A stretch of DNA of 64,000 nucleotides from Dama dama (taxonomy: Eukaryota > Chordata > Mammalia > Artiodactyla > Cervidae), in the NCBI RefSeq assembly GCF_033118175.1, contig NC_083704.1, positions 53,098,501 through 53,162,500 of the forward strand, read 5' to 3'. Below, piece by piece: positions 21,654 to 31,957 of this stretch. The notes under the pieces are model-generated. The model was given only the letters and a program-made list of their open reading frames with translations, was not told the origin of the DNA and made no database searches. A program made the translations under genes and the position numbers. Numbering within the stretch: position 1 is the stretch's first letter; every line of letters begins with the position of its first letter.

Positions 21654-21949
21654 TGACTTCCCTGATGGTCCAGTGGTTAAGATTTCACCTGCCAACGCAG
21701 GGGACACAGGTTCAATCTCTGGTCCAGGAAGATCCCACATGCCTTGGGGCAACTAGGCCCTTTTGCCACAACTACTGAAAGCCTGCATGCTCTAGAGGCC
21801 ATGTTCTGCAACAAGAAAAGTCACCACAATGAGAAGCCCGGACGTTGCAATGAAAAGTAGCCCCCACTCACAGCAACTAGAGAAAGGCTGCTAAGCAATG
21901 AAGACCCAGTGCAGCCAAAAATAATTAATTAAAAAAAATAATAATAAAC
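21654..21949 (+). mobile_element. CHR-2-type SINE in retroviral gag
   Basis: Complete CHR-2 with a 14-bp perfect target-site duplication AAATGCAGCCAGGA at 21,640-21,653 and 21,950-21,963. Copy A lacks this insertion. Confidence 0.96.
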
Positions 21950-23094
21950 AAATGCAGCCAGGAGGGCCGCTGGAAGGACAAATGCCCCCTCTATGGGAAA
22001 AATCCACAGGGACTCTGCCTGATATGCAAACCAGAGGGCCACTGGAAGCGGGACTGCCTCCAGTCCTGAAGGGGACTTGGGGCTCCCAAACCAATGCTGG
22101 ATGAGAGGATTGAGGCCCCAGGACCCACCCTGGCTCCCAAAGGACACCTAGGAGGAGACTTGGGTAATCCCTGGCATGGCAGGTGGGGAAGTTTTTTTTT
22201 TGTTCTTAACAGATCCACCTACTCTGTGACGACTAATTTTCCTGGACCCTTGTTCTCCCCATCTGGTATAGTAACAGGGATTGATGGAGCCCAAAGCCAA
22301 ATGATTCACACCACCCCTCAGCTGCTTACTAGGGAAGTTTACCCTGGAGCATCAGTTACTGCTCACGTCTGAGTGCCCCATCCCCTTGCTGAGAAGGGAG
22401 ATGCTCACTCAATTCCAGACAATTGTTCAATTTGGAGACACTCTCAGAGAAGGCACCCACCAGGAGAAATCACTGTTCTTGGCCATGAAGCCCGCTTCAG
22501 CCACCCTCAGAGGAGGTCTCCCCTTCACCCCATACTGTTTCTCAAGTAATCCCCTCTTTCTGGAATACTGAGGTTCCTGGAAGAGCTATAATGTGCCTCC
22601 AGGTCAGGTTTCATTGGAACCCATGAACAAAAACAGTATCCCTAGAGACCCGAGGCCCAATGAGGTCCAGCATTTAATAACCCAGTTCTTAATATGTGAT
22701 CTCTTATGACCCTGGGGAAATGAGGATACTGTCTCTCCTCACAATGCCCAGATTTCCACACAACAGATTAAATACATGGGAAACATGCTCACCCACCAGA
22801 TGAGGACCAAAAGGAAGTCACTGTAAGCCTTCAACACCGACCCCCAACGAAGGGGCAACTGAAGGCCTTTCTGGGGATGGCAGAATTTTGCAGGATTTGG
22901 GCTCATAGCAAAGCCTCTCTATGAAACCCTAAAAGGAAGTGACCACAAACCTCTCAACTGCAATAAAAATTGCCAACAGGCGTTCCTAGCTCTAAAATAA
23001 AAATTACAGACTACCTCTGAGTTAGGTCTCCCAAACTTAGAAAAACCCTTTCTCCTCCAAATAGCTGAGAGACAAATAGCCAAAGAAATCTTGA
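21950..23094 (+). pseudogene. Endogenous retrovirus copy B: nucleocapsid to RT
   Basis: Holds an uninterrupted nucleocapsid zinc knuckle CX2CX4HX4C at 22,016-22,057 (with aromatic Trp after His), then protease and early-RT sequence. Near 22,712-22,735 it skips about 400 bases present in copy A (5,327-5,725) and the mariner site. It rejoins at 'aggatactg' and runs to 'gagagacaaatag' at about 23,084. Stops are present. Confidence 0.8.
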
Positions 23095-23625
23095 GAAAGA
23101 AAAACAACTGGAGGAATCAGGCTCCCTGCCTTCAGACTATACTACAAAGCTGTAGTCATGACAATAGTATGGTACTAGCACAAAATCAGAAATATAAATC
23201 AATGGAACAAGATAGAAATCCTAGAAATAAACCTACACACCTATGGTCAATAAATCTATGACAAAGGAGGCAAGACTATACAATTGAGAAAAAAAACAGC
23301 CTCTTCAGTAAACAGTGCTGGGAAAACTGGACAGCTATATGTAAAAGAATGAAATTAGATCATTCTCTAACACTATACACAAAAATAAACTCAGAAATAA
23401 ACTTTTGATTGGTCTCCCAGAGTAATGGAAATAAAAACAAAAATAAACAAATGGGACTCAATTAACTCAAAAGCTATACACAGTAAAGGAAACCATAAAC
23501 CAAAGGAAAAGACAACGCACAGAATGGGAGAAAATATTTACACATGATGCAACCAACAAGAGATTAATCCCCCAAATTTATGAACAGCTCATATAACTCA
23601 ATATCAAAAAACAAAACAAAAAAAT

Positions 23626-23745
23626 GAGTTTCCCTAGTGGACCAGTGGTTAAGAATCTGTGCTTCCACCACAGCAGGCGTGACTTCCATCCTTAGTCAGG
23701 GAACTTCCACATACCACGAGGTGCAGTCAAAAAATAAAATAAAAA
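23626..23745 (+). mobile_element. Short CHR-type SINE
   Basis: tRNA-derived head 'gagtttccctagtggaccag' and a short body ending 'aaaaaataaaataaaaa'. Confidence 0.8.
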
Positions 23746-23942
23746 CCTAGACAATCCAATTAAAAAATGGGCAGACCTATATAGACATTTCTCCAAAGAG
23801 GACATACAGAGACATACAGAGAGCCAAGGGGAACATGAAAAGATGTTTAAAATCACTAATTATTCGAGAAATGCAAATCAAAACTACATTGAGTTATCAC
23901 CTCACACCAATGCGAATGGCCATCATCAAAAAGTCTGCGAAC

Positions 23943-24272
23943 AGGCTTCCCTGGCGGCTCAGTGGTAAAGAATCTGCCTGTCAATGCAGGAGACACGGGG
24001 TCTATCCCTGGCCAGGGAAGATTCCACATGCTGCAGAGCAACTAAGCCATACACCACAACTACTAAGCCTGTGCTACAGAGCCCAGGAGCTGCGACTACT
24101 GAAGCCCATGTGCCTACAGCTTGTGCTCTGCAACAAGAGAAGCCACTGCAATGAGAAGTCCAAGCACCGCAACTACAGAGTAGCTATCACTTGCCTCAAC
24201 TAGAGGAAAATTCATGCAGTAACTAAGACCCAGCACCGCCAAAAATAAAATAAATGGATAAAATTATTTTTT
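23943..24272 (+). mobile_element. CHR-2-type SINE
   Basis: Complete SINE from 'ggcttccctggcggctcag' to a T/A-rich tail, flanked by AAGTCTGCGAACA / AAGTCTACAAGCA imperfect repeats. Confidence 0.93.
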
Positions 24273-25088
24273 TTAAGTCTACAAGCAATAAATACTGGAG
24301 AGGGTGTGGATAAAGGGGACCCTGCCTGTTCTGTTGATGGGAATATAAAATGGTAAAGCCACTATAGTAAACAGTATGGAGGTGCCTTAAAAAACGAAAA
24401 ATAGAGCCACCATGTGACCCAGCAATTCCACTCCTAGGCATATGTCCAGAGAAAACCATGGTTGAAAAGGATACGTGCATCCCAATATTCACTGCAATGC
24501 TGTTTACAACAACCAAGACGTGGAAGCAACCTAAATGCCCATGGATAGATGAATGGATAAAGATGTGAGATATAGACAGATAGACAGATATACACACAAT
24601 GCAATATTACTCAGCCTGAAGGAAATAATGCCATTTGCAGCAACACGGTTGGACCTGGAGATTATCATACTAAGTGAGGTCAGTCAGACAGATAAAGACA
24701 AATAGCATATGACATCACTTAGTGCAGAATCTTTTAAAAAGAAATGATACAAATGAACTGATTTATAAAACAGAAACAGACTCACAGATTTAGGAAAGAA
24801 ATTTATGGTTACCAAAGGGGAAAGGCCCAGGGGAGGGATAAATTGGGATTTGGGATTGATGTATACACACTACTATATTTAAAATTACAAAATAAAAGAT
24901 AACCAACAAGGGCCTCCTATATAGCACTGAAAACTCTACTCAATAGACTGTAATAACCTAAATGGGAAAAGAATTTGAAAAGTATACATATATATATACA
25001 ACTGAATCACTACTCCATATCCCTGAAACTAACACAAGGTTGAAAATCAACTATGCTCCAGTATAAAATAAAAATTAAGTCATAATCA

Positions 25089-25317
25089 TTTTACGAATTA
25101 GTTAATTTAAAAAAACAATGGTTACAAAAAAACAATGGTTTACTGATGGAAGCAGCTTTATACATGAAGGGATAAGGCCATCTGGCTATGTCCATAGTCA
25201 GTCTGTGAACAACTGTGAACCTGGACTTCTACCCTCTTAGATTTCCACCCAAAAGTCCAAGCTAATCCCCTTGACCAGAGCACTCCAGCTAGGAAAAGGG
25301 TTAAGAATCAATATAGG
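25089..25317 (+). pseudogene. Endogenous retrovirus copy B: RNase H remnant
   Basis: Reads Trp-Phe-Thr-Asp-Gly-Ser-Ser at 25,136-25,156, the hallmark of retroviral RNase H, followed by degraded RNase H text. Preceded by a near-duplicate 'aaaaacaatggtt' block from the L1 junction. Confidence 0.75.
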
Positions 25318-25604
25318 AGGATTTCCCTGGTGGTACAGTGGATAGGAATCTACCTGCCAATGCAGGGGATATGGACTCCATCCCCGGTCTGGGAAGATCC
25401 CACATGCCGCAGAGCAACTAAGCCCACGGACCGCAACTACTGAAGCCCACACACCTAGAGTCTGTGCTCCATAGTAAAATGAGACACCACAGTGAAAAGC
25501 CCATGCGCTGCAACAAAGAGTAGCCTCTGCTCACCAAAACTATAGAAAGCCTGCATGCAGCAACAAAGACTCAGTGCAACCAAATAATTTTTTTAATAAA
25601 AGAA
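25318..25604 (+). mobile_element. CHR-2-type SINE (first of tandem pair)
   Basis: Head 'aggatttccctggtggtac' to 'aataattttttt'. Flanked by AAGAATCAATA(T/G)AGGA copies at 25,303-25,318 and 25,605-25,620. Confidence 0.93.
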
Positions 25605-25617
25605 AAGAATCAATAGA

Positions 25618-25905
25618 GGATTTCTCTGGTGGTCCAGTGGTTAAGGATCCACCTGCCAATGCAAGGGACACGACTTCCATCTCTGGCCCAGGAAGATCCC
25701 ACACGCCACAGGGCAACGAAGCCTGTGCACCACAACTACTGAAGCCTGCCCGCTCTAGAGCCCATGCTCCACAACAAGAGAAGCCACTGCAATGAGGAAC
25801 CTGTGCACCACAACTAGAGAGTAGCCCCCCCACCTGCCGCCAAAACCAGAGAAAGCCTGTGCACAGCAGGACCCAACACAGCCAAAAATAAAACAAATAT
25901 TTTTT
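25618..25905 (+). mobile_element. CHR-2-type SINE (second of tandem pair)
   Basis: Inserted in the right target-site copy of the previous SINE; a third copy, AAGTCAATATATGGG, follows its tail at about 25,906. The 118-codon minus-strand frame at 25,540-25,896 is antisense SINE. Confidence 0.93.
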
Positions 25906-25972
25906 AAGTCAATATATGGGAAGCCATAATAAATAAAAACAAAAAAATTTTTTTAATAAAGAGTCAACATAC

Positions 25973-26470
25973 AGGCTTCCCTGGTGGCTCAGTGGTAAAG
26001 AATCAGCCTGCCAATGCAGGAGACACAGGTGTGTTCCGTGACCCTGGAAGATCCCACATGCCTCGGAGCAGCTAGGCCTGTGTGTGCACTGCGCTCGGTC
26101 ATGTCCAACTCTTTGTGACCCCATGGACTGTAGCTCACCAGGCTCCTCTGTCCATGGGATTTTCCAGGTGAAAATACTGGAGTGGGTTGCCATTTCCTCC
26201 TCTGACAGATCTTCCTGAGCCAGGAATCAAACCCACGTCTCCTGCATTGGCAGGCAAACTCTTAACCACTGGACCACCGGGGAAGCCCAATTATGCCCGT
26301 GTACCACAACTACTGCGCCTGTGCACCCTAGAGCCTGTGCTCTGCAATAGAATCTACCTCAACGAGAAGTCCATGCACCACAGCTAGACAGTAGCCCCCA
26401 ATCTCCACAACTAGAATAAAGCCCTCGTAGCAGTGACGACCCAGTACAGCCAAAAATAAACAAATAAAAT
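25973..26470 (+). mobile_element. CHR-2-type SINE split by Bov-tA
   Basis: 5' part 25,973-26,082 and 3' part about 26,286-26,470, with the expected continuity of the CHR-2 body. Tail 'aaaataaacaaataaaataa'. Confidence 0.9.
26083..26285 (-). mobile_element. Bov-tA SINE inside CHR-2
   Basis: Antisense Bov-tA ending 'gggaagccc', flanked by 'taggcctgtgt' / 'tatgcccgtgt'. Confidence 0.92.
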
Positions 26471-26492
26471 AAAAATTCTAAATATATATATA

Positions 26493-27381
26493 TCAGTTCA
26501 GTTCAGTTCAGTCACTCGTCGTGTCCGACTCTTTGCGACCCCATGAATCGCAGCACACCAGGCCTCCCTGTCCATCACCAACTCCCGCAATTTACTCAAA
26601 CTCATGCCCATCGAGTTGGTGATGCCATCCAGCCATCTCATCCTCTGTCGTCCCCTTCTCCTCCTGCCCCCAATCCCTCCCAGCATCATAGTCTTTTCCA
26701 ACGAGTCAACTCTTCGCATGAGGTGGCCAAAGTATTGGAGTTTCAGCTTCAGCATCAGTCCTACCAATGAACACCCAGGACTGATCTCCTTTAGGATGGA
26801 CTGGTTGGATCTCCTTGCAGTCCAAGGGACTCTCAAGAGTCTTCTCCAACACCATAGTTCAAAAGCATCAATTTTTCAGCACTCAGCTTTCTTCACAGTC
26901 CAACTCTCACATCCATACATGACCACTGGAAAAAACCATAGCCTTGACCAGACGGACCTTTGCTGGTAAAGTAATGTCTCTGCTTTTTAATATGCTATCT
27001 AGATTGGTCATAACTTTCCTTCCAAGGAGTAAGCATCTTTTAATTTCATGGCTGCAATCACCATCTGCAGTGGTTTTGGAGCCCAAAAAAATAAAGTCTG
27101 ACACTGTTTCCACTGTCTCCCCATCTATTTCCCATGAGGTGATGGGACCAGAAGCCATGATCTTCGTTTTCTGAATGTTAAGCTTTAAGCCAACTTTTTC
27201 ACTCTTCTCTTTCACTTTCATCAAGAAGCTTTTTAGTTCCTCTTCACTTTCTGCCATAAGGGTGGTGTCATCTGCATATCTGAGGTTATTGATATTTCTC
27301 CCGGCAATCTTGATTCCAGCTTGTGCTTCTTCCAGCCCAGCGTTTCTCGTGATGTACTCTGCATGTAAGTTAAATAATATA
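26493..27381 (-). mobile_element. BovB (RTE) LINE, 5'-truncated, antisense
   Basis: Two frames cover the C-terminal half of BovB reverse transcriptase: 26,907-27,386 (about 160 codons, with the catalytic Tyr-Ala-Asp-Asp at 27,267-27,278) and 26,498-26,836 (113 codons, ending 'HGVAKSRTRRVTELN'). One frameshift lies between them near 26,870. The 3' end is the (TCAGT)n run at 26,493. It is the best preserved RT in the window, but has no N-terminal endonuclease. Confidence 0.96.
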
Positions 27382-27390
27382 CACACACAC

Positions 27391-28290
27391 GCACTGATTC
27401 CAAGTAAGGATGCCTACTGCTACATGTGCACGCTGTCATGTGGGAAGAAAGAAGATTGCTAACAAAGGAGTCCCTATAAAACACCACCAAAAATTGTAGA
27501 ACTCCTAGAAGCATTCCAGCTTTCAAAGGAGCTTGCAGGGTCGCCAAAGGGGCAACAACTCCTTACAAGGAGAGACACCCTGGCCAGCAAGGCCACCAAG
27601 GCTGCACCCAGGCACAGCTGCAGTTCTCAGGCCTGACAGCACCTCCTTCCTGACGGTGCCACCCTGTACAGCGGAAGAACTCGAGTGGGCTGACTAAACC
27701 TAAGGGGCTGAAAAGAGACCCCTCAGGGCGGCTGACAAAAGAAAAAAGCTTCTCATTCCTGCATCAAGGAATGGAAAGTAATTAAGCACTTCCTGTTCAG
27801 AGTGGGACTCCCTATCCAAACTGGTTACTTAGGTGTTCCTGGGCAAGGGACTGTCCCAAACTGTTAAAAATGTCACCAGGTCTTGCGAGTTTTGTGGCTG
27901 CCTTGCCTCAAGAAGCTACTGCATACCTTCTCCCCTCACTCAGCCCATACAACATCGGGGAACCCATACAGGGGAAGGCTGCCACATGGACATGCTCCCA
28001 CGAAGGGGATGGAAACACCTATCGGCATTCATAGAACACCTTCACAGGGTGGACAGAAGCTTTCCCTATTAGGACTGAAAAGGGAATAGACATATCCAAG
28101 TTTCTGCTTACAGAGAGAGCTGTGAGATCCCAAAGCTTCCAGAATGATAACAGACCTTCTTTCACTGCCAAGGTGACCCAACAGGCTTCCTCAGCTCTAG
28201 GTATTCACAACCACTTCCACTCTTCCTGGAGGCCCCAATCTTTAGGCAAGGTGGAAAAAGCAAATCATGTTCTAAAAAGAAGGCGTCCAA
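27391..28290 (+). pseudogene. Endogenous retrovirus copy B: RNase H end and integrase
   Basis: Integrase core remnant: 'WTEAFPIRTEK'-type text near 28,040-28,080, then an aspartate in 'NDNRPSF' (about 28,143) and a glutamate in 'GKVEKAN' (about 28,252), separated by 35 residues as in the DX35E core. The last two share the open frame 28,122-28,319, whose final residues are L1 read-through. Upstream frames 27,833-28,072 and 27,883-28,089 cover the N-terminal zinc-binding area in pieces. Confidence 0.82.
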
Positions 28291-28579
28291 CTCTATGGGA
28301 GAAGGCGAGGGTGGGATGATCTGAGAGAACAGCATCGAAACATGTATGTTATCAAGTATGAAACAGATCACCAGTCCAGGTTGGATGCATGAGACAAGTG
28401 CTCCGGGCTGGTGCACTGGGTTGACCCAGAGGGATGGGATGGGGAGGGAGGTGGGAGGGGGGTTCAGGATGGGGAACACATGTAAACCCATGGCTGGTTC
28501 ATGTCAATGTATGGCAAAAACCACTACAATACTGTAAAGTAAAAAAAAAAAAAATTCTCTCTGAAAAAAAAAAAATTAA
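28291..28579 (+). mobile_element. Young L1 3' end insertion in integrase
   Basis: About 289 bases of bovid L1 3' terminus ('gggatgatctgagagaac...caatactgtaaagt') with a 17-bp target-site duplication AAAAAGAAGGC(G/A)TCCAA at 28,274-28,290 and 28,580-28,596. Confidence 0.93.
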
Positions 28580-28860
28580 AAAAAGAAGGCATCCAAGAAA
28601 AACAAAGAAGAAGATGCTTGCTAAGCTATGCCAAGAGACTTCAGAAACCTGAGTCTCCCTTCTGCCTGTAGCCTTTCTATGGACGAAGATGGCACTAAAG
28701 GGAATTTTAAAATTGAGCCCATTTGAAATGACCTATGGGAAGCCCTTTGTGAGTTCAGATCTCATTTGATGAGGAAAGCCACAAATTCATCTTGAGCCAA
28801 GTTCAAAGCGCCCTCCAAGAATATGGAAACAAAGTGCTGCCCATCCCACAGAGAAAGGTC
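28580..28860 (+). pseudogene. Endogenous retrovirus copy B: integrase C-terminal part
   Basis: Resumes the integrase text after the L1. It includes a 'LSPFEMTYGKPF' phrase (about 28,713-28,750), typical of the integrase end in gamma-like elements. Frames are broken. Confidence 0.78.
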
Positions 28861-29130
28861 AACATATACACTACTGTATATAAAATAGATAGCCAATGGG
28901 AATTTTCTGTATGACTCGGGGAACTCAAACTGCGACTCTGTAACAACCTAAAGGAGTGGGAAGAGGTGGGAGGTGAAAGGGAGGTTCAAGAAGAAGGGGA
29001 CATAAGCGTATCTATGGCTGGTTCATGTTGATATATGGCAGAAATCAACACAATATTGTAAAGCAATTAGCCCTCGATTAAAAATTTAAAAAAAAATTTT
29101 TTTTAATTATTTAAAGTAAAAAAAAAAAAG
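28861..29130 (+). mobile_element. L1 3' end insertion
   Basis: 'tatacactactgtatataaa' to an A-rich tail (29,117-29,130), with short GAAAGGT(C/T) direct repeats at 28,853 and 29,131. Confidence 0.85.
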
Positions 29131-29404
29131 GAAAGGTTGAGGTCTCCATCCACTCAGGGCACTCTGTCCTACTAAAAACCTGGAAGGAAGGGTCACTGAG
29201 GACCAGATACAACCAAAATGGAAGGGACCATATCAAGTGTTCCAAAGTACCCCATCTGCTGCCAGCCTATGGGGGGTTACTACTTGGGTTCATCTGTCTA
29301 GAACAAAACCTGTATCTTGTAAGTCCCAACAGAAACCAGAAGAGACCTACTCCTGCGAGTCCGTGGAAGACTTCAGACACCTGTTCAAGAGAACAGGTAA
29401 GTGA
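29131..29404 (+). pseudogene. Endogenous retrovirus copy B: pol 3' end
   Basis: Conceptual 'VTEDQIQPKWKGPYQVFQ' (about 29,190-29,245) and 'GVTTWVHLSRTKPV' (about 29,270-29,310) match the conserved C-terminal integrase domain of gamma-like retroviruses. The following 'caggtaagtgact' at about 29,394 resembles a splice donor. Confidence 0.8.
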
Positions 29405-29901
29405 CTTCTTGTGGCTGTGGTGGGTTGGTGTAGTCATCCTTGTGTTTCTTGACTATCATGCTCTTATTCTGCCACTTTTCAGGAGCCCCTACCCCGGTAA
29501 ACATCTTTGCCTCAGCTAGGTCTGAAATAAAAAAAATAGAGTAATATGATGCCAAAAGCCATAATATTCCTGGTAGGACTTCTGATGATGGTCATGGCTC
29601 GAGAGGAATGAGAAGATCATGCTTTAATAAACAAATATAAAATAATCATCCGGGGAGAAAACCTAGTTAATTGTTGGGCCTACTGTAAAAACTCTGGCTT
29701 AAAACCATCATTACAGGTACAAACAGGTACATAAAACAAGAGTTTTACCAATTCCATGAGTTTCCAACACATGGAAACCATCTCCCCACCAACCCCAACC
29801 AATACAAGTGTAACAGGCAATATGCCTATCAGGCCCAATGCCTTGCCCACATTGAACTCTTTTTAAAAAAGTGACATAACTTTTCTGTTAATCATGGCTA
29901 C
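29405..29901 (+). pseudogene. Endogenous retrovirus copy B: env surface-unit start
   Basis: A start codon near 29,550 opens a hydrophobic leader-like run ('IIFLVGLLMMVMA'), as in env signal peptides, followed by an early stop. Downstream text remains env-like but out of frame. Its position between pol and the transmembrane remnant supports the call. Confidence 0.6.
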
Positions 29902-30017
29902 GCTTTTTTTTTGGTGGTGCCATATGTAGGAATCTTAGTTTCCTGACCAGGGATCGAACCTGTGCCCCCTGCATTGGAAGCACACAGTGTTAACCACTGG
30001 ACCTCCAGGGAAGTCCC
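29902..30017 (-). mobile_element. CHR-type SINE, antisense
   Basis: Antisense head 'ccagggaagtccc' at the right end. A 12-bp perfect target-site duplication AATCATGGCTAC lies at 29,890-29,901 and 30,018-30,029. Confidence 0.95.
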
Positions 30018-30054
30018 AATCATGGCTACTTTCGTTACCCAGAAAAGTTGTCCT

Positions 30055-30927
30055 CTTCCAGTTCAAGATGGCAGAATAGAAGGATGTGCGCTCATCTCCT
30101 GTGACAGCACCAAAATTGCAGCTAGCTGTTGCAATTGACAGGAAGACACTGGAACCCACCAAAAAAAGATACCCCACATTCAAACACAAAGAAGCCACTG
30201 CAAGATGGTAGGAGGGGCACAATCACGATAAAATTAAATCCCATATCTGCCAGGTAGGTGACCCACTGACTAGAAAACAATAATACCAAAGAAGTTCTCA
30301 CACTGTTGTGAAGGTTCTGGACCTCACATCAGACGTCCTAGCCCAAAGATCTCACAAAGGGACTGCAAATCCCCAGGTAATCTGCCCTTGAGGGTCAGCG
30401 GGATTTGATTATAGGACTTCCAGAGGACTGGGGGAAACAGACCCTCCAGTCTTGGAGGATACAAACAAAATTTTGCACACACCAAGACCCAGAGGAGAGG
30501 AGCAGTGACCCCACAGAAGACTGAACCCAAACTACCTGCTAGTGTTGGAGGGCCTCCTCTGGGTCAGTAGGGGCTGACCACAGGGTACAGGGGGCACTGG
30601 AAGGACCCCCTTGGCATAAACCCTCTTGGAGTTCACCATTAAACCTACCATAGAGCCATAGATCCCAGGGCTGGGTTGCCTCAGGCCAAACAACTACCAG
30701 GGAGGGAGTACAATCCCATCCATCAGCAGATAATTAGATTAAAGCTTTACTGAGCAAGGCCCTGCCCACCAGAGCAAGACCCAGCTTTTCCCATCACCAG
30801 TCCCTCCCATCAAGAAGCTTACACAAGCCTCTTAGCCTCATCCATCAGAGGGCAGTCAGAAGATGCAAGAAGAAACACAGTCTCACAGTAGCTAAAACAA
30901 AAGCCGTATTACAGAAAGTTAATCACG
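30055..30927 (+). mobile_element. L1 5' UTR (third L1)
   Basis: Starts 'tcttccagttcaagatggca', the typical 5' end of bovid L1, and follows the 5' UTR to the ORF1 start. About 870 bases, close to full length, so this L1 was not 5'-truncated. Confidence 0.9.
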
Positions 30928-31815
30928 ATGAAAAAGCAGAAAGGTATGTCCCAGATGAAGGGACAAGACAAAATTCAAGAAAAACAACTAAATGAAGTGG
31001 AGATAGGCAACATTCCAGAAAAACAATTCAGAATGATAATGAAGATGATCCAGAATCTCGGGAAAAGAATGGAGACAAAGATTGAGAAGATGCAAGAAAG
31101 GCTTACCAAAGACCTAGAAGAACTAAAGAACAAACAAACAGAGATAAATAATACACTAGAAGGAATCAACAGCAAAATAACTGAAGCAGAAGAACGGATA
31201 AATGACCTGAAGGACAGAATGGTGGAAATCACTGCTGCAGAACAGAAAATAGAAAAAAGAATGAAAAGAAATGAAGACAGCCTAAGAGACCTATGAGACA
31301 ACATTAAACACACTAACATTCACATTATAGGGGTCCCAGAAGGAGAAGAGAGAGAGGAAGGACCTGAGAAAATATTTGAAGAGATAATATCTGAATACTT
31401 CCCTAACATGGGAAAGAAAATAGTCAAGCAAGTCCAGGAAGCAGAGAGGAACAGAGGTTTTTCCAGGAAGGAAAAACCCAAGGAGGAACACACTGAGACA
31501 CATAGTACCCAAACTGACAAAAATTAAAAACAGAGATAAAATATTAAAAGCAACAAGGGAAAAATGACAACAAACAGGGAACTCCAATCAGGCTATCAGC
31601 TGATTTCTCAACAGAAACTCTACAAGCCAGAAGGGAATGGCTTGATATATTTAAAGTGATGAAAGGGAAGAACTAACAACCAAGAATACTCTACCCAGAA
31701 AGACCCTCCTTCAGATTTGATGGAGAAATCAAGTTTTCCAGACAAGCAAAAGTTAAGAGAATTCAGCGCCATCAAACCACCTTTACAACAAAAATGCTAA
31801 AGGAACTTCTCTAGG
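30928..31815 (+). pseudogene. L1 ORF1, interrupted by a nonsense codon
   Basis: ATG at 30,928 opens 122 codons covering the N-terminal and coiled-coil part of L1 ORF1p (heptad-rich 'NTLEGINSKITEAEERINDL' zone). A TGA at 31,294-31,296 occurs where the family has tryptophan. The RNA-binding region follows in the same frame ('IHIIGVPEGEEREEG') to about 31,440. After that the frame is lost, although the DNA still matches ORF1 to 31,815. Confidence 0.92.
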
Positions 31816-31957
31816 CAGGAAACACAAGAGAAGGAAAAGACAGAAAATAAACCCAAAACAACTAAGAAAATGGTAATAGGATCATATGTGTCGATAATTA
31901 CCTTAAATGTAAATAGATTAAATGCACTAACCAAAAGACATAGACTGGCTGAATGAA
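31816..31957 (+). pseudogene. L1 ORF2 first ~30 codons, then break
   Basis: ATG at 31,870 begins 'MVIGSYVSIITLNVNRLNAL', the ORF2 endonuclease start. L1 similarity stops at about 31,957, so the rest of ORF2 is absent here. Confidence 0.88.

Larger units (their letters stand above)
23095..25088 (+). mobile_element. L1 ORF2 C-terminal half and 3' UTR within retrovirus
   Basis: Begins 'ccaaagaaatcttgagaaag', standard L1 ORF2, and runs through the C-terminus to a 3' UTR ending 'taaaataaaaattaag'. Interrupted by SINEs at 23,626 and 23,943. It separates retroviral RT from RNase H. No matching target-site duplication was seen. Confidence 0.88.

Noticed and set aside
25303..25920. CRISPR-like regularly spaced repeats
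   Set aside because: The repeats are target-site duplications around SINEs; the context is mammalian.
26907..27386. A host reverse-transcriptase-like gene
   Set aside because: It is the C-terminal half of a BovB LINE, frameshifted near 26,870 and lacking the N-terminal domain.
30928..31296. A coiled-coil host gene
   Set aside because: Upstream L1 5' UTR and downstream ORF2 start identify it as L1 ORF1 cut by a stop codon.
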